Shown: positions 24,741-33,990 of the stretch, piece after piece
Layout of the letters: the number at the start of each line of letters is the position of its first letter
How positions within the stretch are numbered: position 1 is the first letter of the stretch
NCBI GenBank assembly: GCA_951813075.1
Contig: OX638343.1
Coordinates: forward strand, 2,415,999 to 2,479,998
DNA: 64,000 bases
Reading direction: 5' to 3'
DNA from: Arenicellales bacterium
GTDB taxonomy: Bacteria; Pseudomonadota; Gammaproteobacteria; Arenicellales; JAJDZL01
The notes under the pieces: model-generated
What the model was told of the DNA's origin: nothing
The model's input: only the letters and a program-made list of their open reading frames with translations
Database searches by the model: none
Translations under genes and position numbers: made by a program

Positions 24741-26166
24741 GTCCGCACATTGTACCTCATCGAAACTTGAATTTGCCCGCTTTTTCAACCGTCAGGTCAC
24801 CGCCCGTTTCGACGGCGGTCGCATGAGTTCCGACGGCGGCGCCATCGTCTTGCGCGAAGTCGAACAAACACTCAATCTGTTTGAGCGCCTGACGCAGTGT
24901 TTCACCGATTACCGCAACCCCCGGCGTTGCGAACACCGCACCTGGGAGTTGCTGGCGCAACGTATTTACGGAATTGCGCTGGGCTATGAGGACCTCAACG
25001 ATCATGACCAGTTGCGCTTTGACAGTGTGCTGGCGCTGTTATGCGACAAACCGGATGTGCTGGGCAGTCAGCGAAAGCGCCGGCACGATGTCGGTGTCCC
25101 CCTGGCCGGGTCAAGTACCTTGAACCGACTGGAACTGGGGGTGCCGGGGCAGGCGGCCGGTCACCGCTACAAGAAAATCGTCGGTGATGAGGCCGCCATG
25201 GACCATTTGCTGGTGGAGATATTCCTGGAATCCCATGACGAAGCGCCCGAGCAGATCTGGCTGGACCTGGACGCCACCGATGATCTGGCGCATGGTCATC
25301 AGGAGGGGATTTTTTATCACGGCTACTATGACGGGTACTGCTACCTGCCGTTGTATATCTTCTGTGACGGGCACCTGCTGTGTGCCCGGCTGCGGCCGTC
25401 GCGGATCGATGCCTGTGCCGGCGCCGATGAGGAGTTGGCGCGCATTGTGGCGCAGATTCGCCAGACCTGGCCGGACACCCGTATAGTGTTGCGTGCCGAT
25501 TCGGGGTTTTGTCGCCAGCACCTGATGCGGTGGTGTGAGCAAAACGGGGTTTATTATCTTTTCGGCCTGGCCAGGAATCGCCGCCTGCAACGGCGCATCA
25601 GCAAGCCTTTGGCGAAATCCAGGCGTCGCTGCCGGTACAGCGGGCAGCCGGCGCGCCGATTTGTCCAGTTTCACTACCGCACCCGCCGTTCGTGGTCCTG
25701 TGCCCGGCAGGTGATCGCCAAAGCCGAGGTGTTGCCCAAGGGCGACAATCCGCGCTTTGTGGTGACCAATCTGCCGCGCACCATGACGGGCAGCATCCAG
25801 CACCTCTACGAGCAGTTGTACTGTGCCCGGGGCGATGCGGAAAACAGAATCAAGGAACAGCAGCTGTGTCTGTTTGCCGACCGTACCAGCACGTCTTTGA
25901 TGCGTGCCAATCAGTTGCGTCTTTATTTTTCCTCGTTCGCCTATGTGTTGCTGCATGCGTTTCGACGACTGGCGCTTCGGGGCAGCCGACATGAGAAGGC
26001 GCAGTGCTCGACTTTGCGGGTGCGGTTTTTGAAGATTGCGACGCGCATCCAGGTCACCACTCGCCGGGTGTGGCTGTCGATGTCGGAGTCGTATCCGTGG
26101 CAGCACGACTTTGAGGTTGCACTGCAGCAGCTTCGTACATTGCCATGTCGTTCACCGCCGGCTTGA
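24739..26166 (+). CDS. IS1380-family transposase
   Basis: A 475-residue DDE transposase. Seen: FDGGRMSSDGGAIVLREV near 24-42, LDLDATDD (first catalytic Asp) near 170-180, GYYDGYCYLPLYIF, ADSGFCR (second Asp) near 255, and RGDAENRIKEQQLCLFADR (catalytic Glu) near 370-390. These are the standard IS1380 blocks at a normal length, so it should be functional. AGGA before the ATG lies inside a hairpin. GC-rich codon use differs from the AT-richer host helicase gene. Confidence 0.95.
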   Translation: MSAHCTSSKLEFARFFNRQVTARFDGGRMSSDGGAIVLREVEQTLNLFERLTQCFTDYRNPRRCEHRTWELLAQRIYGIALGYEDLNDHDQLRFDSVLALLCDKPDVLGSQRKRRHDVGVPLAGSSTLNRLELGVPGQAAGHRYKKIVGDEAAMDHLLVEIFLESHDEAPEQIWLDLDATDDLAHGHQEGIFYHGYYDGYCYLPLYIFCDGHLLCARLRPSRIDACAGADEELARIVAQIRQTWPDTRIVLRADSGFCRQHLMRWCEQNGVYYLFGLARNRRLQRRISKPLAKSRRRCRYSGQPARRFVQFHYRTRRSWSCARQVIAKAEVLPKGDNPRFVVTNLPRTMTGSIQHLYEQLYCARGDAENRIKEQQLCLFADRTSTSLMRANQLRLYFSSFAYVLLHAFRRLALRGSRHEKAQCSTLRVRFLKIATRIQVTTRRVWLSMSESYPWQHDFEVALQQLRTLPCRSPPA

Positions 26167-26428
26167 ACGGCTCGCAACGCACATCCATCGGCTGATCAGC
26201 CATCCTCGCACCCGGTCAGATCCAGACCGGGGGATCGCACACCTCTTGATTCTGTGAAACACTGCCAAACCCACCCACTCCGTGACCGGTGAGGGTCAGA
26301 ATGACGTACTTTCCTGCAACATGCGTGCAATTTTTTCAGTGGCAGAATGCAACCGTCAGATAAACTTCACTTCAGCTCCGAATCAGTGCAAAATTACCGA
26401 TTACAATCCTGTTGGTGAGATATGCGGG

Positions 26429-27158
26429 CTAGCAGGGTCTTACCGGTACCAGCTCCACCTCTTATGGCTGCAATGTTGCGTTCGCGCAGCGAATCAATCA
26501 ATTTTTTCTGATCTTCGGTCGCGCGGTGCAGCATTGCTTCCTGATTTTCGATTTTTCGGAAAAGGATCGGTATGATCTCAAATTTCGGCAGTAGGGCATG
26601 TTGAAGTCTTCTAAATTGTCGTTCACTCATAACGGTGGTTGACTTGCGAAATAATCCCCTTACAGCTTTCTGCATCTGGTCGAGAGAATTCTCGTCAAGA
26701 ATCTGCTCGCGCTGTACACTTGCCGGATGCTGTCCCCGAAATTCACCATCCGGAAACATAACCACATGTTGATGGGTAAAATAAAAATTGTCACCCTTGA
26801 GTTTTTTTTTCACGTAGTTGACGATCTCGTACCTATTTCGTCTCACCTGTTTAAAGGGGTCTTTGATCCGCATGTTCTCTCGGCCAGCTGACAAAATGCG
26901 AACCCAAATTTCCTCATCGGGGAGATACTTGATCAATCCGCCTTTTACTTCGACGAACAAAATGCCGTACTTTGGGTCGAGTACGATGAAATCGCATTCT
27001 CCCTCAACATGTGCGCACTGTTTGCGTCGTGCTGTCCATTCGAAACTATGAATTACAACGTTACTGTCGGGAAGTTGCTCAACCAGGGCAGTCGCGACCT
27101 TGCGTTCGGATAAATTTTCGATCTCTAACGGTTCTAATTTTGGAACGAGGCGTGCCAT
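26429..27158 (-). pseudogene. NERD-domain DNA helicase, N-terminal part (interrupted by IS)
   Basis: About 243 residues from ATG 27158. Residues 10-150 form a NERD (nuclease-related) domain with CDFIVLD then FVEVKGG, the D…E-x-K metal-binding pattern. A coiled linker follows, then RGGAGTGKTLLA (Walker A) at about 234-244, where the IS1380 element enters. The last ten codons of the open frame (26394-26428) belong to the insertion sequence. NERD helicases of this type are often found in mobile or defence-related regions. Confidence 0.9.
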
Positions 27159-27310
27159 ATTCTCGCTGCAATTCGGACGATTGGCAATGGATTCAGTGTG
27201 ATTCGAATACCTGTTCAGTGCCAGAAGATACTGATGGCGTCGAAGCTTCGGGCATTATAATTTGCAAGAGTCGATCGCAATTACGATTAATTTAATTCGG
27301 AACCCGAAAA

Positions 27311-28054
27311 GTGAAACTGCACATTCTTAATGATTTACACGTTGAATTTGACGACTTCATCGTGCCGGAGACAGACGCTGACGCAGTCATTCTGGCAGGT
27401 GATATCGGTGTCGGGTTGGGTGGACTGGAGTGGGCATCAAAGCGCATCCCTGACAAACCCGTCATCTACATTCTTGGTAATCACGAATTCTATGGTCATG
27501 ACATCAGGATAGTCGATCAACTCAAGGCGAATGCAGCTGAACACGTCCATGTCTTGGACAACGATGAAGTGATTATCAACGGTACACGGTTTCTTGGCTG
27601 CACATTGTGGACTGACTTCAAGTTGGATGGCGCATCAGGTGAAAAGCTGGCTATTCTGAATGCTAAATCTGTGATGCCTGATTTCTCCATGGTCAGTTTC
27701 GATAGCAAGAAATTCGAGCCGCAGGACTCGGTGCATCTCCACAAGCAGAGCCGAGCGTGGTTATCTGATCGACTTGATGAGTCATTTTCTGGACCTACCG
27801 TTGTGGTGACGCATCACGCGCCGTCGTCAAAATCGATGCATCCGAGGTATCGGGGCAATGCCTTGAATCCTGCATTCATGAGCAACTTGGAGTCACTCAT
27901 GGGTGGGGATCGTGTACAACTTTGGTCGCACGGACATGTACATGACTCTTTTGATTACGATGTATTCGGTACAAGGATTGTTTGCAATCCGCGTGGCTAC
28001 TCACCGCGCGCGCTGAACCCGAAATTCCGATCGGATTATGTCATCGAAATTTGA
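27311..28054 (+). CDS. Cytoplasmic calcineurin-like metallophosphoesterase
   Basis: A 247-residue protein from GTG 27311 with no signal peptide. It has the full dimetal site: NDLHVE, AGDIG, GNHEFYG, THHAP and SHGHVHDS. It resembles uncharacterised Icc-like phosphoesterases. The substrate is unknown. First native gene after the accessory island; the DsbD-like gene follows 34 bp later. Confidence 0.88.
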   Translation: MKLHILNDLHVEFDDFIVPETDADAVILAGDIGVGLGGLEWASKRIPDKPVIYILGNHEFYGHDIRIVDQLKANAAEHVHVLDNDEVIINGTRFLGCTLWTDFKLDGASGEKLAILNAKSVMPDFSMVSFDSKKFEPQDSVHLHKQSRAWLSDRLDESFSGPTVVVTHHAPSSKSMHPRYRGNALNPAFMSNLESLMGGDRVQLWSHGHVHDSFDYDVFGTRIVCNPRGYSPRALNPKFRSDYVIEI

Positions 28055-28087
28055 TAGACTGCTTAACTGGACAAGACCGTTCTCTAA

Positions 28088-29530
28088 ATGAAAGTGATGT
28101 GGATTAAACCAAAGTATTTCTCGTCGATATTATCGATTGCATTTTTTGCGGTCTCCACAGATGTTTACGCGCAAGTTGAGTCCAAAAGCCCGTTGCTCTT
28201 CAATGGCATCGGAGCGCCTTGGCAATTTCTCCTGATGGTGGGAATATGCGTTGGACTTCTGGTGTCTCTCGCACCTTGTGTAACTGCGTTGTTCGATGTG
28301 ACAACAAAAATAGTTGATTCACGGGACAGACAGCAGAAAAATTTCGGTCTGGGCAGGTTCATACTTTTCTTGTCCTGCCTTGCCGGTGGTCTGCTAAGTT
28401 CCGTGCTGGTTTCAGCAGCGGTCAGTGTCATTGAAAGTGGCACAAACTTAGTGAATTATTCGTGGATGGCTGTTGTTTTGGGAGTCATTCTTATCCTGTC
28501 GGCTCTTTCGTTATTTGGTCTTTACCAGATTCGGATTCCGGACTCATTATTGGCGCGCAATCAATCTAGCGACTCCCCCTCAGTTTTGCATGGTGTCGTG
28601 CTGCTGTTTATATTCGGCTTTTTGCCCGTACTTGTCGTTTCTGCAATTTTTGCGCCGCTCGTTCTACCGGCGTCCATTACTGCAGAATCGAATCCGTTTT
28701 TTGTAAGTGCATCGATTTTTGCACTAATCTGGAGTGTTTTGCTGGTTGCGGCATCAACAAGAATTTTGCCAATTCTTGCACTGATTCAAGATCAGAAGAG
28801 TGACTGGAAAGTTCGGACCAGACATCTTTTAGGAATATTGCAGATCGCAGCTGTTATCCTCCTTGTGGGTAGGTTTCCCGAAGTTCCAGTATTACTTCTT
28901 TGGGGCATGTTACTTGTTGTCACAGCCGTGTATCTCGGCGCAACCCGAAGAAGTGCACAAGCGGTGACGTCATCAAAACGTTTGCTCAAGGGAACCGGTA
29001 TCGCAGTGATGGTCTGGGGCGGTGTCACTCTGATCGGCGCATCTGCAGGCAACAGAGATGTTACCAACCCGCTGCCTCAGTTAAGCACAATCATCGCTGG
29101 CGGCAGTTTGACGGATTCGAAAGGCCCAGGAACTACCGACTCAAAGGTATTCGCTTACGTCAAAAGTGCGGACGAGTTTGAGCAAATGCTGACCACTGCC
29201 AAAACAGCTGGTCGCCCTGTCATGTTGGATTTTTATGCTGATTGGTGCTTGGATTGCAAGAGAATGGATCGAAGTACATTTAGGGACTCGACAGTAGTCT
29301 CACGCTTGAAAGAAGAATTTGTAGCGCTCAAAATCGATGTAACTGATCCCGATGACGTATTTGGGCGCGATACCAGAAAACGATTCGGAGTTTTTGGTCC
29401 GCCGGCTCTGGTGCTGTTTGATGGACAAGGAAACCATCTCAAGGATCTTCTCACTTACGGGTTTCTTGATGCCAACGAACTGTTGCAGCTACTCTCAAAA
29501 ATTCCGGGCGTATCTCAGGGCACTTCCTGA
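28088..29530 (+). CDS. DsbD/ScsB-like thiol-disulfide membrane protein
   Basis: A 480-residue protein with a signal-like first helix, about eight membrane helices and a C-terminal thioredoxin domain (LDFYADWCLDCKRM near 380-393, CxxC at 387 and 390). The N-terminal DsbD alpha domain is missing. In the membrane part only the first redox Cys (SLAPCVTALFDV, C64) is in its place. The second transmembrane Cys, expected in a SPCTTAPL-like motif, is replaced by VSAIFAPL (about 184-191). It may use another Cys (C54 or C97) or another mechanism. It would serve cytochrome c maturation or disulfide repair. Confidence 0.8.
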   Translation: MKVMWIKPKYFSSILSIAFFAVSTDVYAQVESKSPLLFNGIGAPWQFLLMVGICVGLLVSLAPCVTALFDVTTKIVDSRDRQQKNFGLGRFILFLSCLAGGLLSSVLVSAAVSVIESGTNLVNYSWMAVVLGVILILSALSLFGLYQIRIPDSLLARNQSSDSPSVLHGVVLLFIFGFLPVLVVSAIFAPLVLPASITAESNPFFVSASIFALIWSVLLVAASTRILPILALIQDQKSDWKVRTRHLLGILQIAAVILLVGRFPEVPVLLLWGMLLVVTAVYLGATRRSAQAVTSSKRLLKGTGIAVMVWGGVTLIGASAGNRDVTNPLPQLSTIIAGGSLTDSKGPGTTDSKVFAYVKSADEFEQMLTTAKTAGRPVMLDFYADWCLDCKRMDRSTFRDSTVVSRLKEEFVALKIDVTDPDDVFGRDTRKRFGVFGPPALVLFDGQGNHLKDLLTYGFLDANELLQLLSKIPGVSQGTS

Positions 29531-29763
29531 CATCGTCTACTGGGTTTGTTAACGAGTCGTACGCGCAAGTCACTCAAGACAAATTCCTACCAAATGAATT
29601 CGTTTCATTCGATACTGTCGCAGAAATGCGCGCGTGGCATGAAAATTGATTGACTATAATTTTTCTCGTTGGGTATCACCCGAATCATATTCCAATTCAC
29701 TCCCGACATATGATCGGCTAGTATGATTTTTTGTTCCCGTTTGAATTTTTCTCCTAGAACGCT

Positions 29764-31275
29764 GTGGTAAAGGATTATCTTCAGCGAATTCTACTGGCTA
29801 GAGTTTATGAGATTGCTGAGGAGACTTCTCTGGATTATGCCTCGAATCTTTCGCGTCGACTCAACCAGGATATCTGGCTCAAGCGCGAAGACGAACAACC
29901 TATCTTCTCTTTCAAACTTCGAGGCGCCTACAACAAGATGACGAAATTGTCGCGTACGGACCTCGAAAAAGGGGTCGTCGCGGCATCTGCAGGCAATCAC
30001 GCCCAAGGCGTCGCGCTTGCCGGTCAGAAACTGAACTGTCCGGTAACAATCTTCATGCCGGTAACCAGTCCACAGATCAAGGTCAAATCAGTCAAGGCGC
30101 TTGGTGCCGAAGTCAAGCTGGTGGGAGATAGTTATGCTGAAGCGGGTGTGGCTGCTGCGGAGTACTGTAAACGTCACAACTACCGCTTTATTCCACCGTA
30201 TGATGATCCCGAGATCATTGCGGGAAATGGAACGATCGGAAGGGAGATCATGCAAGCGATTCCCCATGGCTTGGATGCAGTTTTCGTACCAGTCGGTGGT
30301 GGTGGGCTGATAGCAGGTGTGGCCGCGTACATCAAAAACGTCAATGCGAAAGTCAAGGTGATCGGGGTCGAACCTGAAGATTCGGATGCGATGTTTCAGT
30401 CGTTTCAGGCGAATCGAAGGATCAAACTTAAAGATGTCGGAATTTTCGCGGACGGTGTTGCCGTCAAGCAAGTAGGCCAAGAGACATTCCGACTCGCGAG
30501 ACGCTACGTTGATCAGATCGTTCGAGTCAATACCGATCAGATCTGCGCTGCAATCAAGGATATTTTTGAAGATACACGCAGTATTGTCGAACCATCGGGG
30601 GCACTGGCTGTCGCGGGAATGAAAGAGTATTGCAGGTCACTGAACGGCCGCAAACGCAAATTTGTCGCAATCAATTCCGGTGCAAACATGAATTTTGATC
30701 GACTTCGGCATGTGTCTGAACGTGCCGAGATCGGCGAGCGAAGGGAGGCGATACTCGCCGTAACGATTCCGGAACAGCCCGGCAGCTTCAAGAAATTCTG
30801 TTCAACCATTGGAGATCGCAACATAACCGAGTTCAACTATAGGTTTTCAGATCCGAAACAGGCACATGTCTATGCCGGTATTCAAGTGGAAAGCGAGAAG
30901 GAAATAATCAATTCAGTTGCTGATCTTGAAAGAAACGGATATCCGGTATTGGACCTGACCGACAATGAAATGGCGAAAATTCATGTTCGACACATGGTCG
31001 GCGGCAGTGCACCGAATGTGTCCAATGAGAAGGTATATCGATTCGAGTTTCCAGAACGTCCGGGTGCGCTTTTGGGATTTTTAGAGAAAATGGGCAGTTC
31101 TTGGAACATCAGTATGTTTCACTACCGCAATCATGGTACCGATTTCGGTCGCGTACTCTGCGGAATTCAGATTCCTCCGGATGAAATAACGCAGTTCAAA
31201 AAATTTCTAGACGCGGTGGGCTATACGTACATCGATGAATCAGACAATCCTGTTTACAGGATGTTCCTGACTTAG
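29764..31275 (+). CDS. ilvA: Threonine ammonia-lyase, biosynthetic
   Basis: A 503-residue PLP enzyme making 2-oxobutanoate for isoleucine synthesis. SFKLRGAYN near 50 has the PLP Lys, SAGNHAQGVA is the substrate loop, and GGGGLIAGV binds the PLP phosphate. Two C-terminal ACT-like regulatory domains (about 325-400 and 420-500) mark the long, isoleucine-inhibited form. It starts at GTG 29764. TATAAT at 29655-29660 is a possible -10 but no good -35 was found. Confidence 0.96.
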   Translation: MVKDYLQRILLARVYEIAEETSLDYASNLSRRLNQDIWLKREDEQPIFSFKLRGAYNKMTKLSRTDLEKGVVAASAGNHAQGVALAGQKLNCPVTIFMPVTSPQIKVKSVKALGAEVKLVGDSYAEAGVAAAEYCKRHNYRFIPPYDDPEIIAGNGTIGREIMQAIPHGLDAVFVPVGGGGLIAGVAAYIKNVNAKVKVIGVEPEDSDAMFQSFQANRRIKLKDVGIFADGVAVKQVGQETFRLARRYVDQIVRVNTDQICAAIKDIFEDTRSIVEPSGALAVAGMKEYCRSLNGRKRKFVAINSGANMNFDRLRHVSERAEIGERREAILAVTIPEQPGSFKKFCSTIGDRNITEFNYRFSDPKQAHVYAGIQVESEKEIINSVADLERNGYPVLDLTDNEMAKIHVRHMVGGSAPNVSNEKVYRFEFPERPGALLGFLEKMGSSWNISMFHYRNHGTDFGRVLCGIQIPPDEITQFKKFLDAVGYTYIDESDNPVYRMFLT

Positions 31276-31294
31276 GTTCCATCGGAGAATTACA

Positions 31295-31525
31295 GTGAGC
31301 GCATCCGTAGAACTCAATGACGTGGAATTTGTGGGAGTCTATGTCGTCCCGGGTGAACCACCTGTCGCGGCTTTGAGAGATTTGGCTGGTACGCAGTTGT
31401 ACGACAGGCAGGGACTGACCTGGCGAATTCAGGAAAAGAGGAAAGTCGGCAGGAGTGCGAAGGCTGAGGAGCAGGCACTCTCCATTATCAACCAGTACGA
31501 TGAGTCAAACAACGGATTCAGTTAA
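31295..31525 (+). CDS. Hypothetical small protein between ilvA and PPTase
   Basis: A 76-residue soluble protein starting at GTG 31295 after ATCGGAGAAT. Not recognised. It has a VGVYVVPGEPPVAALRDLAG segment and a basic middle (RIQEKRKVGRSAKAEEQ). It overlaps the start of the phosphopantetheinyl transferase gene by 26 bp, which suggests a translated, coupled gene. Confidence 0.55.
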   Translation: MSASVELNDVEFVGVYVVPGEPPVAALRDLAGTQLYDRQGLTWRIQEKRKVGRSAKAEEQALSIINQYDESNNGFS

Positions 31526-32303
31526 CCAACCCAAAAGCTCAACAAACTGCGACGACGCAGTGTGTAACCCTCCTTGGCCGTACCCTGATCAATTTCCCAA
31601 ACTGCTGTCAAACGAAATTCATCTGTGGTCGGCATCACTTGACGTAAGTCCGGAACGCATCAGATTTTACGAAAGTTGTATGGACAGTCGGGAGAGGCGT
31701 CGGGCGGAGCGATACAGCGTTGAACTATCGCGTGAGCGATTTATCTGCGCCCGAGGAATTCTGAAAGAGTTGCTCGGCAAATACATTCATGTTGAACCCA
31801 AATCAATTTCGTTTACACTGGGGCGGCTTGGAAAGCCTTATCTACCGGATAATATCTCTTCCGAACTGCAGTTCAATTCGACTGACACGCAACAAGAGGC
31901 ACTATTCGCATTCTGCAGGTCTGCGGAAATCGGCATCGATGTTGAATTCCTGACCAGAAATGTGCGTCACCATGAAATCGCAAGACGAAAATTTTCGCGC
32001 CGCGAGTATGACCAATATCTGCAACATCCCAAATCGCAGCAAAAGAATTTTTTTCTGAAAATTTGGACTCGCAAGGAAGCCTATGGCAAGGCGAAGGGAT
32101 TCGGGATCAGATATCGTCTGAACAGCGTCAACCTCGTCGATGATGCAGGTTCAGATCGACTATCCGTTCTCGATGAGATCGGGGTAATATGGGAAATTGT
32201 CCAGTTTTCCCCTGAGCCCGATATCACTGCCTCTGTGGTGGCCGCAGGCACGGGATGGCAAATCAGATGCTTTCGATTGCCGGCTACCAACCCCGCGTTT
32301 TAA
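31500..32303 (+). CDS. Sfp-type 4'-phosphopantetheinyl transferase
   Basis: About 267 residues from ATG 31500, inside the end of the preceding small gene; the frame from 31455 has no family content. It keeps GIDVEF (Mg-binding Asp) and FFLKIWTRKEAYGKAKGFG (W-x-x-KEA), the core of the family. The usual FNLSHS motif reads FNSTDT, so the His that contacts CoA is an Asp. It would transfer phosphopantetheine from CoA to carrier proteins. No polyketide or peptide synthetase is nearby. Confidence 0.85.
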   Translation: MSQTTDSVNQPKSSTNCDDAVCNPPWPYPDQFPKLLSNEIHLWSASLDVSPERIRFYESCMDSRERRRAERYSVELSRERFICARGILKELLGKYIHVEPKSISFTLGRLGKPYLPDNISSELQFNSTDTQQEALFAFCRSAEIGIDVEFLTRNVRHHEIARRKFSRREYDQYLQHPKSQQKNFFLKIWTRKEAYGKAKGFGIRYRLNSVNLVDDAGSDRLSVLDEIGVIWEIVQFSPEPDITASVVAAGTGWQIRCFRLPATNPAF

Positions 32304-32308
32304 AGACC

Positions 32309-32776
32309 TCAATTCCCGGCAGACAAAAACTGTATGTAATTCCACTGCTCCTCGGTTACGGGAGTGATGGACAGTCGATTTCCTTTCTGCACCACCCGCA
32401 TTTCCGCAAGCTGTTCATGTTGTCGCAGTTCTGCCAGCGAGACGATGTTGGGGAAAATGGCATCGAGCTGCACATCGAACATCAACCAGCGAGGATTGTC
32501 AGGATCGCTTTTTGGGTCGAAATATTTTTCAGTCTCATCGAAAGCAGTATGGTCCGGATAAGCTTCCCGGACGATTCGCATGGTACCGACGATTCCGGGC
32601 ACTTTGCATTGGGAATGATAGAAAAAAGCCCGATCCCCGACTCTTATATCGTCACGGATAAAATTGCGTACTTGGTAGTTTCGAATTCCGTCCCAGTAAT
32701 CTGTCTGGTCTGCTTCGGCCGCGAGGTGATGTATGGAGTAGACATCTGGTTCACTTTTCATTAGCCAATAGTTCAT
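32309..32776 (-). CDS. EVE-domain protein
   Basis: A 155-residue protein that is one complete EVE domain: NYWLMKSEPDVYSI at the start, YWDGIRNYQVRNF, VGDRAFFYHS, then PGIVG and WLMFDVQL. The EVE fold is PUA-like and binds modified bases in DNA or RNA. It is convergent with the PPTase gene (5 bp apart). Homologues are common housekeeping-type genes in Gammaproteobacteria. Confidence 0.93.
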   Translation of the reverse strand: MNYWLMKSEPDVYSIHHLAAEADQTDYWDGIRNYQVRNFIRDDIRVGDRAFFYHSQCKVPGIVGTMRIVREAYPDHTAFDETEKYFDPKSDPDNPRWLMFDVQLDAIFPNIVSLAELRQHEQLAEMRVVQKGNRLSITPVTEEQWNYIQFLSAGN

Positions 32777-32870
32777 GATTCACACATTCGGGTTTATTGC
32801 TGTGAAGAGGTAGTCACAAATTAATATATGACTTGTGAGATTCTATCTAATTAGACTATGCGCAATCAAT

Positions 32871-33467
32871 TCACGAATCAAAATGATAAATCCGTTGATC
32901 GGTAACTGCGCCGCGCAATGGAACATCCCAAGCGTTCCGACCGATATGTTCCAGGTGTTGAAATTCGTGAGCGACACCCAAAACATAGGGACGGCGCCAA
33001 ATGCCGGGTAATTTCAGCTGGCGCAAAGATCTATCGTAGAAACCGCCTCCCATTCCAATGCGATTGCCCTGATCGTCAAATGCCACCAGCGGTGTCAGTA
33101 CCAGGTCAAGTTGCCGGGCGAACAACCACCCATCTCTTGCCAAGTTGGGTTCGGGTATTCCAAAACGGTTGAGTTGAAAATTTGCTCCAACCCTGAATCT
33201 TCCAAAAAGCAGTCGATTCTCTCCACCTTTGTACAGCACTGGAAGGTAGCAGAGTTTGTTTTTCGCCAGCGACTTTATCAAGGCACGCGTGAGATCGATT
33301 TCCCCATCGTTCGGCCAGAAGAAAGCAATTCTGCGGCTGGTAAGGTATTTCGGATGCCTTTGAAGTTGCTCAGCGATTCGCTGGGATGCGAGTTGCTGTT
33401 GCCGACGCGTAAGAGATCTGCGGTGAATCCGAATTTTTCTTCTGATACTCGATTGGTCAGAAAACAT
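32871..33467 (-). CDS. fau: 5-formyltetrahydrofolate cyclo-ligase family protein
   Basis: A 198-residue ATP-dependent enzyme that returns 5-formyl-THF to 5,10-methenyl-THF. An N-terminal basic helix (IRRKIRIHRRSL) is followed by FFWPNDGEIDL, LTPLVAFDDQGNRIGMGGGFYDR (substrate loop, the most conserved part), and GVAHEFQ. It follows the 6S RNA on the same strand, as in the classical zapA-ssrS-fau arrangement. Confidence 0.94.
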   Translation of the reverse strand: MFSDQSSIRRKIRIHRRSLTRRQQQLASQRIAEQLQRHPKYLTSRRIAFFWPNDGEIDLTRALIKSLAKNKLCYLPVLYKGGENRLLFGRFRVGANFQLNRFGIPEPNLARDGWLFARQLDLVLTPLVAFDDQGNRIGMGGGFYDRSLRQLKLPGIWRRPYVLGVAHEFQHLEHIGRNAWDVPLRGAVTDQRIYHFDS

Positions 33468-33486
33468 AGATCGTGCAAAAAATTAA

Positions 33487-33688
33487 AAGCCGCCCGCACG
33501 TGCCGTGTCGTTACCGGAATACCTTGAACCAACATGTTCAAGTGGGTGACTGGTGTGCCGACTTCAGGTGCTTTGCGACAAGGCAATGCTCACAACGGTC
33601 GACTCATTTAGTCCCCGAATTATCCTTTAGGTTCATAAGCGATAGGTCGACTCGAACACTACAGGCGGCAGTTCAAAATTTGCCTATT
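33487..33688 (-). ncRNA. ssrS: 6S RNA
   Basis: The minus strand between zapA and fau folds like 6S RNA. The 5' arm GCCGCC pairs with GGCGGC at the 3' end near 33489-33495. The 3' portion contains CTTGAACATGTTGGTTCAAGG then a GTAACGACACGGCA segment, matching the conserved 3' hairpin and following region of gammaproteobacterial 6S RNAs. A TATAAT lies at 33695-33700, about 7 bases before the estimated 5' end. Ends are approximate. 6S RNA sequesters the sigma-70 polymerase in stationary phase. Confidence 0.85.
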
Positions 33689-33694
33689 TCAGAG

Positions 33695-33700
33695 ATTATA
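33695..33700 (-). promoter_or_regulatory. -10 element of the 6S RNA promoter
   Basis: TATAAT on the minus strand, directly after the zapA stop. No well-spaced -35 was seen: TTGACG upstream has a 20-base spacer. Confidence 0.55.
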
Positions 33701-33703
33701 GAG

Positions 33704-33988
33704 TCAATCATTCAATGTTGCGTCAATTTTGTCTATCAGTTTGTCGAAGTCGAATTCTTGAGCACGGTTGTTGTTTTCAATGATTTGGGCAGCGAAGTTC
33801 AACGCAGCAATAATCGCAGCCGATTCAAGGGTCACTGAGGCGTTTGATGCGGAGTTTTGGATATTAGAGATTTCTGCGTTCAGAACACTCGCGGCATTCA
33901 GCAAACTTTGCTGTTGATCCGGTGCACATCCAAGGGAGACATCCCTGCCTCCGACCTTAATTTTCAAAGTTTGTGGGAAGTCTTCCAT
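33704..33988 (-). CDS. zapA: Cell division protein ZapA
   Basis: A 94-residue protein: an N-terminal beta strand region (LKIKVGGRDVSLGCAPD), then a long helix (LLNAASVLNAEISNIQ… and SAAIIAALNFAAQII) forming the ZapA coiled coil. It bundles FtsZ filaments at the division ring. It follows the ZapB-like gene by 2 bp and precedes 6S RNA. Confidence 0.93.
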   Translation of the reverse strand: MEDFPQTLKIKVGGRDVSLGCAPDQQQSLLNAASVLNAEISNIQNSASNASVTLESAAIIAALNFAAQIIENNNRAQEFDFDKLIDKIDATLND

Positions 33989-33990
33989 AA

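Larger units (their letters stand above)
24640..26433 (+). mobile_element. IS1380-family insertion sequence with CTAG target duplication
   Basis: The element proper is 24645-26428 (1784 bp). It is bounded by 16-bp inverted ends, CCCGCATATGTCACCA and TGGTGAGATATGCGGG, with one mismatch, and flanked on both sides by CTAG (24641-24644 and 26429-26432; the wider GCTAGC also matches). It carries one transposase gene. It interrupts a NERD-domain helicase just after its Walker A motif. Confidence 0.9.

Noticed and set aside
25111..26106. Long 331-codon frame on the minus strand inside the transposase
   Set aside because: Shadow of the GC-rich transposase gene on the other strand; no family signal.
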